Source of the DNA: an uncultured Desulfovibrio sp.
GTDB lineage: Bacteria; Desulfobacterota; Desulfovibrionia; Desulfovibrionales; Desulfovibrionaceae
NCBI GenBank assembly: GCA_910587035.1
Contig: CAJUMQ010000002.1
Location: forward strand, 168,089-232,088
Direction: 5' to 3'
Length of the DNA stretch: 64,000 nucleotides
Made by a program: the position numbers and the translations under genes. Every line of letters starts with the position of its first letter. Position 1 is the first letter of the stretch. The notes beneath the pieces are model-generated. The model was not told where the DNA came from and did no database searches. It saw only the letters and a program-made list of their open reading frames with translations. Of the stretch, positions 46,562 to 55,711 are shown piece by piece.

Positions 46562-48226
46562 TCAACGTTCCCGCAGCGCATTCTGCTTGGCCTTGAGTAT
46601 TGGCTTGAGCAAATAGTCCAGCACAGTCTTTTTACCAATTAAAATATCCGCAGTCACCATCATGCCGGGAATAATGGGCAATATTTCATTATTGTGATTG
46701 ATGGCTGTTTTTTGGGTGCGCACTTTTACCAGATAATGAAAATCTCCCCTTTTATCCTCTATTGTATCCGCGCTGATGGATTCCAGTTTGCCGTCCAGGC
46801 CACCATAAATGGCAAAATCATATGCGGATACCTTTACCGTAACATCCTGGCCAGGCCTCAAAAAGGCAACATCCTTGGGGCTTACTCTTGCCTCCACAAG
46901 CAGGGTGTCGTCAAGAGGCACCAGGTCCATAATTGGCTCGCCTGGCTTTACAACACCCCCCACAGTGTTGATGTATATCTGTTTTACTGTGCCGCGCACA
47001 GGAGCGCGCAATTCTGTGCGGGTAACCCTGTCACCACCTGCGGAGAGGGTTTCCAGCAAACTTGTGAGCTCCAGTCTGCGCTTGGCTATCTCCTGGGTGA
47101 TGGATGCCTGCTCCTCCGCCTCCCGCGATGCCATTCTCTGCTTTGCCTCGTCTGCGGCAGCACGGGAGCGGGGAATGCTCGAATTGAGCATATCAACCTG
47201 GCCCTGCAATTCAACAACTTTCTGCTGCAGTCCAAGATACTCCATTTTTGCGAAATTCTTGCGCCGCATGAGCTCCGCTGCGGTGTTGCGCTGTTCTATG
47301 GCCAGTTTCAGGCTTTGGTCAAGCTGGAGCTTGTGCGCTTCCTGCTCAGCCACATCGTGCATGCGTTGCTCATACTGAGCCTTTAGCACCTGCAGCTCGG
47401 AATTGAGCAGGCTCTGCCGTGATTCCCAGGCCAGCTCCTGATCCCGCAGCAGCTGTCTTGCGCGGGTAAGCGTTTTATTGTCCAGCCTGCGGCCAGGGAG
47501 GGATCTGGCAAGAAATGCCCGCAAATCTTCGGGAAATTCCGGTTTTTTGCCGCGCAATTCCGCCTCCAGGCGTATCAGGGCAAGACGGTTCTCAATGGCC
47601 TTGCTCACAGCATCCCTGTAGGCGGATTCCGCCATTTCATTATCCAGCTGCGCCAGCACTGTGCCCTTTTCCACAATCTGGCCTTCATGCACCTGGATGC
47701 CACGCAATATGCCGCCTTCAAGATTCTGGATGGTCTGGGTGCGCTGGGAGCCAACCACCTGGCCCTCCGAATGGGTTACCTCATCAACATCGGCAATGGC
47801 CGCCCACACTATCAGACAGCCAAACATTATGGCAACGGTAACGGAAAGGGCGCGCACCCCAAAACGCGGCCTCCTGGCAAGGGCAGCATCCACTTCGTTT
47901 GCAAAATGCACATCATCTGGCGTGAGGCCATGCAAAGGCGCGTCCATGGCCGCAAACAGGCTCTGCTTCTGGCCATTGCCCTCCGGCAGCCCTTTGTGGG
48001 ATGCATTGGCGTCTTCATCCTTGCCGGGTTTATCCATGCCCAGAAACCCGCGCAGGGATTGCCACATGCCACGATCCGGCTTCTGTTCATCCTCTCCAGG
48101 CATCAGCAGGGTTTTTGTTATCTCCCCTACCGCGCCAATTCCCTTTGCGAGACCGGATTTCTCCTCCTGGCCCTGCGGCGCACCCTCTGCGCCAACACCC
48201 TGATCCTTGCCTGTTTCATTGCCCAT
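46562..48226 (-). CDS. Type I secretion membrane fusion protein (HlyD/LapC-like)
   Basis: The 554-residue protein has an N-terminal cytoplasmic extension, one membrane segment (about residues 128-150), then the HlyD pattern: a lipoyl-like part, a very long coiled-coil hairpin and a C-terminal beta domain (PVRGTVKQIYINTVGGVVKPGEPIMDLVP). It bridges ABC exporter and TolC. It starts on the stop of the ABC gene (TAATG). The long N-terminal extension is unusual. Neighbours indicate it exports an RTX adhesin. Confidence 0.92.
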   Translation of the reverse strand: MGNETGKDQGVGAEGAPQGQEEKSGLAKGIGAVGEITKTLLMPGEDEQKPDRGMWQSLRGFLGMDKPGKDEDANASHKGLPEGNGQKQSLFAAMDAPLHGLTPDDVHFANEVDAALARRPRFGVRALSVTVAIMFGCLIVWAAIADVDEVTHSEGQVVGSQRTQTIQNLEGGILRGIQVHEGQIVEKGTVLAQLDNEMAESAYRDAVSKAIENRLALIRLEAELRGKKPEFPEDLRAFLARSLPGRRLDNKTLTRARQLLRDQELAWESRQSLLNSELQVLKAQYEQRMHDVAEQEAHKLQLDQSLKLAIEQRNTAAELMRRKNFAKMEYLGLQQKVVELQGQVDMLNSSIPRSRAAADEAKQRMASREAEEQASITQEIAKRRLELTSLLETLSAGGDRVTRTELRAPVRGTVKQIYINTVGGVVKPGEPIMDLVPLDDTLLVEARVSPKDVAFLRPGQDVTVKVSAYDFAIYGGLDGKLESISADTIEDKRGDFHYLVKVRTQKTAINHNNEILPIIPGMMVTADILIGKKTVLDYLLKPILKAKQNALRER

Positions 48227-50511
48227 TATGCCGCCCCCGCTGCCTGTCTTTCAGCAATATCCTGTTTTTTCCTGTCGGATCTTTTCTGGGCACCTTCACG
48301 CAGATATTGCAAAACCCTGTCTCTCGGGCCATCCAGCTTGATTGTGCCATTCTCCATGACTATAAGCCTGTCCACAATCCTTAGCATGGAAAGCCTGTGG
48401 GTTATGAGCACAAGTGTTCTGCCCTCAATGATGGTAGTCAGCCTGGCCTGAAGCCTTGCCTCGGAATCCGTGTCCATATTGCTTGTCGGTTCATCAAGAA
48501 TAAGCACTTCCGGGTCGCGCACAAGGGCTCTGGCCAGGGCCACAGCCTGTCTCTGCCCACCGGAAAGAGCCTTGCCCTGCTCGCCAACCTGGGCGGCAAA
48601 GCCGGCGGGATTGTTGCCGATAAAGTCAAGAACTCCGGCAAGGCGCGCAGCACGCAAAATCAGGTGGTCATTGATGGATGGGTCGCCAAGAGCGATATTG
48701 TCGCGGATGCTGCCATAAAAAAGCACCACATCCTGGGGCAGAACGCCTATGCGGCTGCGCAAATCGGAGCTTGGCATCTGCCGGATATCTATGCCCCCGA
48801 ATTTCACTGCCCCGCCTGTGGGCTGGTACAGGCCCAGGATCATGCGCGCAAGGGAACTCTTGCCAGAACCCATGGGGCCGATTATTCCCACCTTTTCGCC
48901 AGGTTTTATGTTCAGATTGATGTTGTCAAGAGCAGGCTTTTCACAACGGGGATAGGTGAAGCATACCTTTTCCAGGCTGATTTCCGGCTCCAGGGAGCCA
49001 AAATCCATGTAGGCCTTTTCGCTGCGGTTCTCCGAGGGCAGCTGCATCAGCAAATCGAGAGCCTTCAGGGACATGTGGGAGTTCTGGATTCTTGTGAGCA
49101 GGGATGCCATCTGCAGCAGGGGCGCCATGGTGCGGCCAACAAGAATATTGACGCCTATAAGGGCGCCCATGCTCATAAGGCCATCCGATATGCGGTAAAC
49201 GCCCCAGACTATCATGGCCACGGTGACAAGCTGTGTGATGAGCATGGAGGATGTCACGGCCATGCTGTTGTATTTGCGGTTTTCGCTCGAGGATTTCGCC
49301 GAAAGCCCGGCCACGGACTCCCACAGCCTCTGCATTCGGCTCTCTGCCATGCAGGATTTGAGCGTTTCCAGACCAGCCACCATTTCAACCAGCAGCGCAT
49401 TTTTTTGCATGTTCTGACGATAGCCGGATTCCGCGCTTTTTTTGGCCCTGGCCTGCAAATAAAGTCCTAGGCCAAGCAAAACAGGTATGGCGGCAATGGG
49501 CACAAGAACCATGGGCCCGGCGATAAAGGCGATGAGCAGCAGAAAAATAATCAAAAATGGCAAATCGATGAATGCCAGGAGGCTTGAGGAGCTGAAAAAC
49601 TCCCGCAGCTGCTCAAATTCCCGCAGGTTGTTTACCAGGGCTCCAGTGGATTCCGGCCTTGCGTCCAGCCGCATGGAGAGCACCTTTTCCACAAGCAGGC
49701 TGGAAAGCACAATATCGGCATTGCGTCCAGCCACATCCACAAAATGGGTGCGCAGGGCGGACAGCAGAAAATTGAAAAGATAAATGATGAATATGCCGCT
49801 GGCCAGCACCCACAGGGTGTCTGTGGCATTGTTGGGCACGACCCTGTCATAGACATTCATTACAAAAAGGGGGCTTGCCACAGCGATGAGATTGATCACC
49901 ACGCTTGCCAGGGCCACATGTCTGTATATGGGGGCGTAATAGCGCAGTACATCCCAAAACCAGCGTTTGCCATGGGAAAGCTTGGGCGCCTCCACACGAT
50001 TGTCTGCCGCGGTTGGCACCGCGGCGAATATGGCATAGCCGGAATAGTCCTTTTGCAGATCGCTCATCTCCACGGTCTGGACGCTGTCGCTGATCTCGGG
50101 AAAAATCACCTCCGCCCTGCCCTTGCGCATGGAGAGCAGAACACAGGAGCGATCATGGGAGAGAAGCAGAATGCACGGCAGCACCAGGGGTGGAATATCC
50201 TCCAGCGTTGGCCTGGATACAATCCTGCCTGAGAGACCGGCCTTTCGGGCCGCGCCAAGGCATGTGCGCGGATTTATCTTGCTGCCGGAAAGTCCGGCCA
50301 GCAAAAGCTGGGGGGTGACAATCTTGCCGCGCAGCCGCAGCAGAACGGAAAGGCTGCGCAGCAGGCCTGGCATAAAATCCACATCGGAGGGCCGCAGATC
50401 ATAGTCGCCAGGAGTGGCAGGCGCCATCCTTTTTTCCTGGCTGCCCTGATTGCCGGATTCGGGTTCGGTGGCCGCTGCGGCCTCTGGCGCGTCCTTCTTC
50501 TGTTCTTCCAT
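48226..50511 (-). CDS. Type I secretion ABC exporter (LapB/RtxB-like)
   Basis: The 761-residue protein has a degenerate C39-like domain at the N terminus (a CLD, no catalytic Cys), a six-helix membrane domain and a C-terminal ATPase with Walker A (GPMGSGKSS), signature LSGGQRQ and Walker B (VLILDEPTSNMD). It powers export of a C-terminally signalled protein without a cleaved leader. The 368-base gap to the tolC gene is gene-free. It is transcribed with hlyD and pilZ. Confidence 0.95.
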   Translation of the reverse strand: MEEQKKDAPEAAAATEPESGNQGSQEKRMAPATPGDYDLRPSDVDFMPGLLRSLSVLLRLRGKIVTPQLLLAGLSGSKINPRTCLGAARKAGLSGRIVSRPTLEDIPPLVLPCILLLSHDRSCVLLSMRKGRAEVIFPEISDSVQTVEMSDLQKDYSGYAIFAAVPTAADNRVEAPKLSHGKRWFWDVLRYYAPIYRHVALASVVINLIAVASPLFVMNVYDRVVPNNATDTLWVLASGIFIIYLFNFLLSALRTHFVDVAGRNADIVLSSLLVEKVLSMRLDARPESTGALVNNLREFEQLREFFSSSSLLAFIDLPFLIIFLLLIAFIAGPMVLVPIAAIPVLLGLGLYLQARAKKSAESGYRQNMQKNALLVEMVAGLETLKSCMAESRMQRLWESVAGLSAKSSSENRKYNSMAVTSSMLITQLVTVAMIVWGVYRISDGLMSMGALIGVNILVGRTMAPLLQMASLLTRIQNSHMSLKALDLLMQLPSENRSEKAYMDFGSLEPEISLEKVCFTYPRCEKPALDNINLNIKPGEKVGIIGPMGSGKSSLARMILGLYQPTGGAVKFGGIDIRQMPSSDLRSRIGVLPQDVVLFYGSIRDNIALGDPSINDHLILRAARLAGVLDFIGNNPAGFAAQVGEQGKALSGGQRQAVALARALVRDPEVLILDEPTSNMDTDSEARLQARLTTIIEGRTLVLITHRLSMLRIVDRLIVMENGTIKLDGPRDRVLQYLREGAQKRSDRKKQDIAERQAAGAA

Positions 50512-50879
50512 ATCATATTTCCTTATTCATGCCTGCCGGCAACAACTCCGGAAAGTTGCCATATATGAAAAAAGTAAAATACAGACTGGAAATTATAGCC
50601 CCATACACCCAAGGCAGGCAACAGCCGGTCGAGGCCATGCCTGCCCGCAGCAACCCGGCCCATCCTGCGTGGGCATGCATGGGCAATAGAGCCTGCCCAC
50701 GCGATGACTTTTGTTTTCCGGTAGATGATCACATGGCCACTGCATGGCCAGTCGCTGCAATGGCAGCCATGCCACCCCCCGGCATGGCTGCCAGCAATTT
50801 AAATGCCTTTCGGTCCGGCACCGCGTCAAGCGGCACCTGAATTTATTTCAGCAATAATTAATTATGCACGACCTTCCAC
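50512..50879 (-). other. Gene-free gap with nested hairpins between tolC and ABC gene
   Basis: The 368 bases hold no supported gene but several inverted repeats. The best is TGGCAGCCATGCC with its complement (50761-50793). A 9-bp GCGTGGGCA/TGCCCACGC pair encloses about 50667-50703. No T-tract follows them on the minus strand. They may process or attenuate the tolC-to-ABC message. Confidence 0.55.
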
Positions 50880-52334
50880 CTAGTTGAACCATCCGGGCGC
50901 GAAGGCCTCGCGCTTGTCTTCCGGATCCACACCAGGATTTTCCGCAAGCGGCTTGACATCGATGGACAGCATCGGCAACAGGTTGCCTGTAAGGGCGCAT
51001 AGCCTGTAGGCTCCCACAAGGATATTGCCACGGGCTGTTTCGGCCTGGGTGGATGAACTGTAAAGCTCATTTTCCGCATCCAGCACATCAAGCAGGCTGC
51101 GCTTGCCCATATGGAACTGCTCAAGATAGGCCACACGGGTGAACTCGTTATATTTTACAGCTTCGGAATAATTCTTGTACTGATCCTGTGCGGAAAGATA
51201 GTTCACCCAGGTGCTTTCAATATCCAGTTTGAGATCATCCACAAAGTCATACATGGTCTGTCTGGCCTGGCGTATGCGGGCCTGGGCGGCCTTTGTCTCC
51301 GCCACATCAGCGCCACTGTTAAAGACATTCCAGCGCATGGTGGCAACAGCATCGAAATTGTAAACCCAGCGGTCATATGAGCCGCCGCGGTCGGTATAGG
51401 ATGGCCCCACCTCCGCATTGAAAGTGGGATAGAAGGTGGATTCCGCAAGTTCCTTTTCACCTCTCGCCGCTCGGATGTCCTGCAGATAGGCCGCAAGCTT
51501 CGGGTTGTACTTCTCGGCCAGCTCATACACGGCCCCTGGCCCCTTGAAAAGCTCCGGCGGCATCTTCACCGGCTGCAGGTGCTGCGATGGCGCCATGCCT
51601 GTCAGCCTGGCATATGTGTCCTCTGCGACCAGCAACGCCGCCTGCGCCTCGGAGAGGCTGGAGAGTGCCCGCGCCAGACGCGATTGCGCCTGGCTGACAT
51701 CCGCCTCCGTATCCGCGCCCAGATTGCTGCGATCCTGGGTCTGTCCCAATATGGCCCTGTGCGCGGCGACATTCTTTTCGGAGAGCTCATAGATGGTGCG
51801 GCGCCGCAGAAGGTCGATGTGCGCTATGATGCCATCAAGGGAAAGCGTCGTGGCCGTGTCAAAGACCCTGTGCTTTACGGATTCCAGTGTCGCCTTGGCG
51901 CTGCGCACCCTGGATCTTGTGGCAAAACCATCCCAGATGGGCTGAGTCAGACGGCCGCTGATTTCGCCTATCCCATACATCTGCTTGTCCAGATCATAAT
52001 CCCTGGTGGTTCTGTCGCTCAATAGATTGCCGCCAGCCTCGCCGGTGATGTCCACGCTGGGGCCAAACCCCGCCTGGGCGCGCCGAACCTCATGCTCAAG
52101 CACCTGCCTGTTCTCCTGCATGCCACGCAAGGCCCTGTGGTAACGGAGAACGCCATAAATTGTATCGTCCAGCGTGACAGGCGCTCCAGGCGCCGGCGGA
52201 GGAGGATAAACAGCTTTGCCGGAGGCTGGCTTGGCTGCCGCAGCCATTGTCTCTGTTGCCACAAAGCCCGATGCAGCCAGGAAAAAACCGAGAAGAAGGA
52301 TGAGTACAGCACGACATGAAAGAGCCGATTTCAT
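50880..52334 (-). CDS. TolC-family outer membrane channel (LapE-like)
   Basis: The 484-residue protein has a signal peptide (MKSALSCRAVLILLLGFFLA...) and the TolC two-fold repeat of long helices and strands (AQAGFGPSVDITGEAGG, ARARIRQARQTMYDFVDDLK-type helices). It forms the outer exit duct of the exporter. The start at 52334 has GGTGGG; an upstream ATG at 52400 adds 22 residues before the signal. It heads the minus-strand T1SS unit. Confidence 0.92.
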   Translation of the reverse strand: MKSALSCRAVLILLLGFFLAASGFVATETMAAAAKPASGKAVYPPPPAPGAPVTLDDTIYGVLRYHRALRGMQENRQVLEHEVRRAQAGFGPSVDITGEAGGNLLSDRTTRDYDLDKQMYGIGEISGRLTQPIWDGFATRSRVRSAKATLESVKHRVFDTATTLSLDGIIAHIDLLRRRTIYELSEKNVAAHRAILGQTQDRSNLGADTEADVSQAQSRLARALSSLSEAQAALLVAEDTYARLTGMAPSQHLQPVKMPPELFKGPGAVYELAEKYNPKLAAYLQDIRAARGEKELAESTFYPTFNAEVGPSYTDRGGSYDRWVYNFDAVATMRWNVFNSGADVAETKAAQARIRQARQTMYDFVDDLKLDIESTWVNYLSAQDQYKNYSEAVKYNEFTRVAYLEQFHMGKRSLLDVLDAENELYSSSTQAETARGNILVGAYRLCALTGNLLPMLSIDVKPLAENPGVDPEDKREAFAPGWFN

Positions 52335-52421
52335 TTGCCCACCAAAGTTTTTTATGTTAGAGGGGTTCATCTGCGCAATTCCATATAAAAGTCCATCCAA
52401 TGGAATGTGAAAAATTAAAGG

Positions 52422-52449
52422 TTCATAAACAGGACCATTAGACAGTCAA
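52422..52449 (-). promoter_or_regulatory. Candidate promoter of tolC
   Basis: On the minus strand TTGACT (52449-52444), a 16-base spacer and TATGAA (52427-52422) lie about 90 bases upstream of the tolC start. Match quality is moderate. Confidence 0.4.
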
Positions 52450-52523
52450 GCACCTTATGCACTATTCAAATTACAATTTTCCTAAACATGTCCTTCGGCA
52501 AAAATGTAAATTGTATTAGAGCA

Positions 52524-52552
52524 TTGCGCTGCCTGAATGAAAGATTTATAAT
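52524..52552 (+). promoter_or_regulatory. Promoter of lapG-like gene
   Basis: TTGCGC (52524-52529), a 17-base spacer and a perfect TATAAT (52547-52552) lie about 30 bases upstream of the ATG at 52583, in the divergent region with tolC. Confidence 0.6.
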
Positions 52553-52582
52553 CTCAATACAAAAATATGACAATAGCTTTGT

Positions 52583-53377
52583 ATGCCTATGTATATGCGC
52601 CGTAAAAAAATATCGGGCCTGCGGGCAAAGAATTTCATTTCCGTGTCCCTTGTCACGCAATTGTTTTTAATTCTGGCATTGACGCAACCCTGTCTGGCCG
52701 GCCGCGAATATGTGCCAGTTGATCAGCTGGGTATGCCCTCCGGCATAAGGACGCCACAAAAGTCCCGTTCAGCTACCAGGGCGCATGCGCCGGCTGCAGC
52801 CAGATCCTACATCTCGCCATCCGGAGCCGTGAAACTGTTTGGCACCGTGGAATTCCAGCGGCCATTGAACACGCTGCCCGGCTGGCTGGATGTGCTCAAG
52901 CGCAACAACGCCAGCCCCATATTCATTCCGGAAAAATATTTCAACAAATCCACCACCTGGTCCCAGCTGCTCAACAGGGCCAGCGGCAAATCGCCCATGG
53001 AGCAGATGCAGATCGTCAATTCGTTCTGGAACACATGGCCCTATCATGATGACATGCAGAACTGGGGCAAGGAGGATTACTGGGCCATACCGGCGCAATT
53101 TCTTAAGAAGTCCGGCGATTGTGAGGATTATGCCATCGTCAAATACTTCACCCTCAAGGAGCTGGGATTTGATCCCCAAAAGATGCGAATTGTTGTGCTT
53201 AGGGACACAATCCGTAATCTGGGCCATGCCGTTCTTGTGGTCTATCTTGATAATGAGGCCTGGGTTCTGGACAACCTGGGTCGCGGCGTGCGTTCGCACC
53301 GCGCTTTCAGCAACTATAATCCTCAATATTCCGTCAATGAATATGGACGCTGGATGCATGTCAAAGGCAAAAATTAA
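52583..53377 (+). CDS. LapG-type periplasmic cysteine protease (BTLCP)
   Basis: The 264-residue protein has an N-terminal signal/anchor and a transglutaminase-like cysteine peptidase fold. The triad appears as Cys180 (GDCEDYAI), His215 (GHAVLVV) and Asp230 (WVLDNL). Asp179 and Glu181 flanking the Cys match the calcium ligands described for Pseudomonas LapG. LapG cuts the N-terminal retention module of LapA-type adhesins and releases them. Start ATG choice among 52583, 52589 and 52595 is uncertain and no Shine-Dalgarno is evident. The receptor-like gene follows after 81 bases. Confidence 0.88.
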   Translation: MPMYMRRKKISGLRAKNFISVSLVTQLFLILALTQPCLAGREYVPVDQLGMPSGIRTPQKSRSATRAHAPAAARSYISPSGAVKLFGTVEFQRPLNTLPGWLDVLKRNNASPIFIPEKYFNKSTTWSQLLNRASGKSPMEQMQIVNSFWNTWPYHDDMQNWGKEDYWAIPAQFLKKSGDCEDYAIVKYFTLKELGFDPQKMRIVVLRDTIRNLGHAVLVVYLDNEAWVLDNLGRGVRSHRAFSNYNPQYSVNEYGRWMHVKGKN

Positions 53378-53458
53378 AATACCGGCCATGCTTCCCGATT
53401 TTTCGCTTGCATAATGAACCGGATTTAACCGCAAACATAAATTCTGAAGGGATTGGAC

Positions 53459-55642
53459 ATGAGCAAAGGGTCCGCGGCGCAGGTAATGCAACACAAGGGC
53501 TATGAAATGCCCAAAAAGACCATTCTGGGCATGAGTCTGCTTATTTTCGTGATAGTGGCCCTGGTGGCCATGCTCATATGCGGCTCCCAGGCCAGATATG
53601 CCAGGCAGACCATTCTTGGCCAGCAGCGCGATGTTCAGCAGACATGGCTGGACAAGTCGCTGGATTCAATCCGCAACTGGCGCAATGAGCTTGTGGAGCA
53701 GGCAAGGTATATCAGTACGGCCGAGCTTTTTCGCCTGTTTGTCATTGATTCCAGGGATCTGCCCCAGGATGACATCAAAAAGCTCTCCGATCCGGACTCC
53801 CTGCATAGTGATGACGAAACACTGCGCTCCATGGCCGAGCAATATACATATATCCAGGATCTTCTGCGTGATTTCACCAGGCGCAGAGCCTGGACTGACG
53901 CCCGCATTCTCATGCCTGACGGCTCGGTGCTGGTGGCGCCGCAGTTCAATGACCAGATAATCCCGGATCAGCAGGAGCTGGGACGCAAGGCGGTAGAGGC
54001 GGGACATTTCATGTTTGGCCCCCTGCGGGACACGCCGGATGGCATAGTCATTGACATGGCCGAACCCCTGTTTGAAGTTCTGGGCGCCGATGAACCAAAG
54101 GCGGTCGCAGTGCTTCTCCTGAGTGTGCCCATGGACAAGACCCTTGCGACTTTTCTCGCCCGCAATGGCGAACAGATGGAAGTTCTGCTGCCCCGCATAG
54201 TGAACATGGGCCCAGACGGTCTGGCAATGGCCCTTTCCAGAGATGGCCGCATTGCGCTTGAACAGGTGAAAGCAGGCATTGAAAAAGTGGCCAGTCTGCC
54301 CTTTGAGCGCAGAAAAGCACTCAACGGCGCAAGCGAGGTTTATTCCATGGGCGGCGTCCCCAATGGACTGTCCTGGATGTTTGTGCTGGAAACTCCGGCC
54401 ACGGAGGTCGATGCCCTCATTGACAAGCAGACATTCCAGATTTACGGCCTGGGCATTCTTGGCAGCATTGGCTTTGCCTTGCTTACAGCCTGGTTCTGGG
54501 CAGGGCGCGCCAGCAGGCGGCACAAGGCCCAGGCAGCCTATTATCGCGGCCTGTGGGAACTTATCGACCGCCAGAAGCTGATGCTGGACAGCGTAAATTC
54601 ATCCTTCCAGGCCGGCCTAGCCCTGATTGACGAGCAAAACAGCATTGAAATGTGCAATCCCGCATTCAAGGAAATATTTGGCATAAAGCAGAAAATCGGC
54701 AGGCAGGTGGATCTGGAGACTGGCAAAGAGACAGGCTCTGCCACACCGCTCAAGGACATCATACCCATGGACATGGCCATCACCCTTATGGAGAACATGG
54801 CCCTTGTGCGCACAGCCGGCGAATACAGGGATATAGAAATGGACATCCCCAAAGACGGCAGCCAGCCAGGGGATCCCGGCAGCGACAGGCTTTTCAGGAT
54901 TTCCCTGTTCCCCTTCTCCTTTACAGGCATTGGCGAGACCAGAACCAGCGGCTGCGTGGTTGTGATGAAGGATATAACCCTTTGGCGCCGCCAGCGGGAG
55001 GAAAAGGAACGCCTGGCGGAAATTGACCGCCAGCGCAGGGAAAAGGAACGCAAAAGGCAGGAGGCGCTCATTGCTACCTTTGTCCATGCCATTGAGAGTG
55101 TGGATGCCGAGCATCTGGTGGGTGATTCCGACAAAATGTCCAACCTTTCGGCCCTGCTTGCCGACAAGCTGGAACTGACCGACGATGAAAGGCAGACCCT
55201 TATGATCTCTGCCAAACTCTCCCAGGTGGGCAAGCTGTTTGTGCCCCATGAGATCCTGACAAAGGGCCAGCTCACGGACGAGGAGAAGATGATAACCAGG
55301 AGAATCCCGGAATTTACCGACAATATTCTCCGCAATCTTTATTTCGACCTGCCTGTGCGCGAAACTGTCGGCCTCATGCGCGAGAGGGTTGACGGCTCCG
55401 GACGTCCCAAGGGGCTTACCGGCAATGAAATCAGCCTTTGCGGCCGCACCCTTGCTGTTGTGGATTCCTTTGTGGCCATGACGGGTCATCGCTCCTACAG
55501 AAAGCCCATGAGCATTGAAGAGGCCATTGAAAATCTCTTCAGGGATTCCGGCTATGATCCCAAGATCGTATCTGCCCTGGAGGCGCTCTCGCGGGATCAG
55601 GTTGCAAAGATCATTGGCGCCCAAAATGCGCCGGACAAATAA
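53459..55642 (+). CDS. LapD-like receptor with dCache, PAS and degenerate HD-GYP domain
   Basis: The 727-residue membrane protein has a first membrane helix (about 20-43), a periplasmic dCache-like sensor (about 45-325), a second helix (about 325-347), a PAS domain with linker (about 370-520), a coiled-coil and an HD-GYP-like C-terminus (about 555-720). The catalytic motifs are lost: the HD pair of ALLHDIGK is SQ (Ser588-Gln589), the later HH is LM, and GYP reads GRP (Arg649). It therefore cannot hydrolyse c-di-GMP but may bind it and control the adjacent LapG homolog, as LapD does. The ATG at 53459 follows GAAGGG; a TTG at 53453 is less likely. Confidence 0.82.
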   Translation: MSKGSAAQVMQHKGYEMPKKTILGMSLLIFVIVALVAMLICGSQARYARQTILGQQRDVQQTWLDKSLDSIRNWRNELVEQARYISTAELFRLFVIDSRDLPQDDIKKLSDPDSLHSDDETLRSMAEQYTYIQDLLRDFTRRRAWTDARILMPDGSVLVAPQFNDQIIPDQQELGRKAVEAGHFMFGPLRDTPDGIVIDMAEPLFEVLGADEPKAVAVLLLSVPMDKTLATFLARNGEQMEVLLPRIVNMGPDGLAMALSRDGRIALEQVKAGIEKVASLPFERRKALNGASEVYSMGGVPNGLSWMFVLETPATEVDALIDKQTFQIYGLGILGSIGFALLTAWFWAGRASRRHKAQAAYYRGLWELIDRQKLMLDSVNSSFQAGLALIDEQNSIEMCNPAFKEIFGIKQKIGRQVDLETGKETGSATPLKDIIPMDMAITLMENMALVRTAGEYRDIEMDIPKDGSQPGDPGSDRLFRISLFPFSFTGIGETRTSGCVVVMKDITLWRRQREEKERLAEIDRQRREKERKRQEALIATFVHAIESVDAEHLVGDSDKMSNLSALLADKLELTDDERQTLMISAKLSQVGKLFVPHEILTKGQLTDEEKMITRRIPEFTDNILRNLYFDLPVRETVGLMRERVDGSGRPKGLTGNEISLCGRTLAVVDSFVAMTGHRSYRKPMSIEEAIENLFRDSGYDPKIVSALEALSRDQVAKIIGAQNAPDK

Positions 55643-55655
55643 TGACAGCCGTTAC

Positions 55656-55699
55656 ATAAACAGAAAGGCCTGCCATCAGCGGCAGGCCTTTCTGTTTAT
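55656..55699. terminator. Strong bidirectional terminator
   Basis: A 19-bp perfect stem (ATAAACAGAAAGGCCTGCC) with a 6-base loop lies between the convergent LapD-like and malic enzyme genes. A/T flanks on either side of the G/C core could give termination on both strands. Confidence 0.88.
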
Positions 55700-55711
55700 G
55701 GCGCCGTAATT

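Noticed and set aside
52335..52582. Possible c-di-GMP riboswitch in the tolC/lapG divergent region
   Set aside because: I looked for a GEMM-type core because of the adhesin context but found only A/T-rich sequence and ordinary promoter boxes.
53453..55642. Active c-di-GMP phosphodiesterase call for the HD-GYP-like protein
   Set aside because: The HD pair, the second histidine pair and the GYP motif are all substituted, so catalysis is very unlikely.
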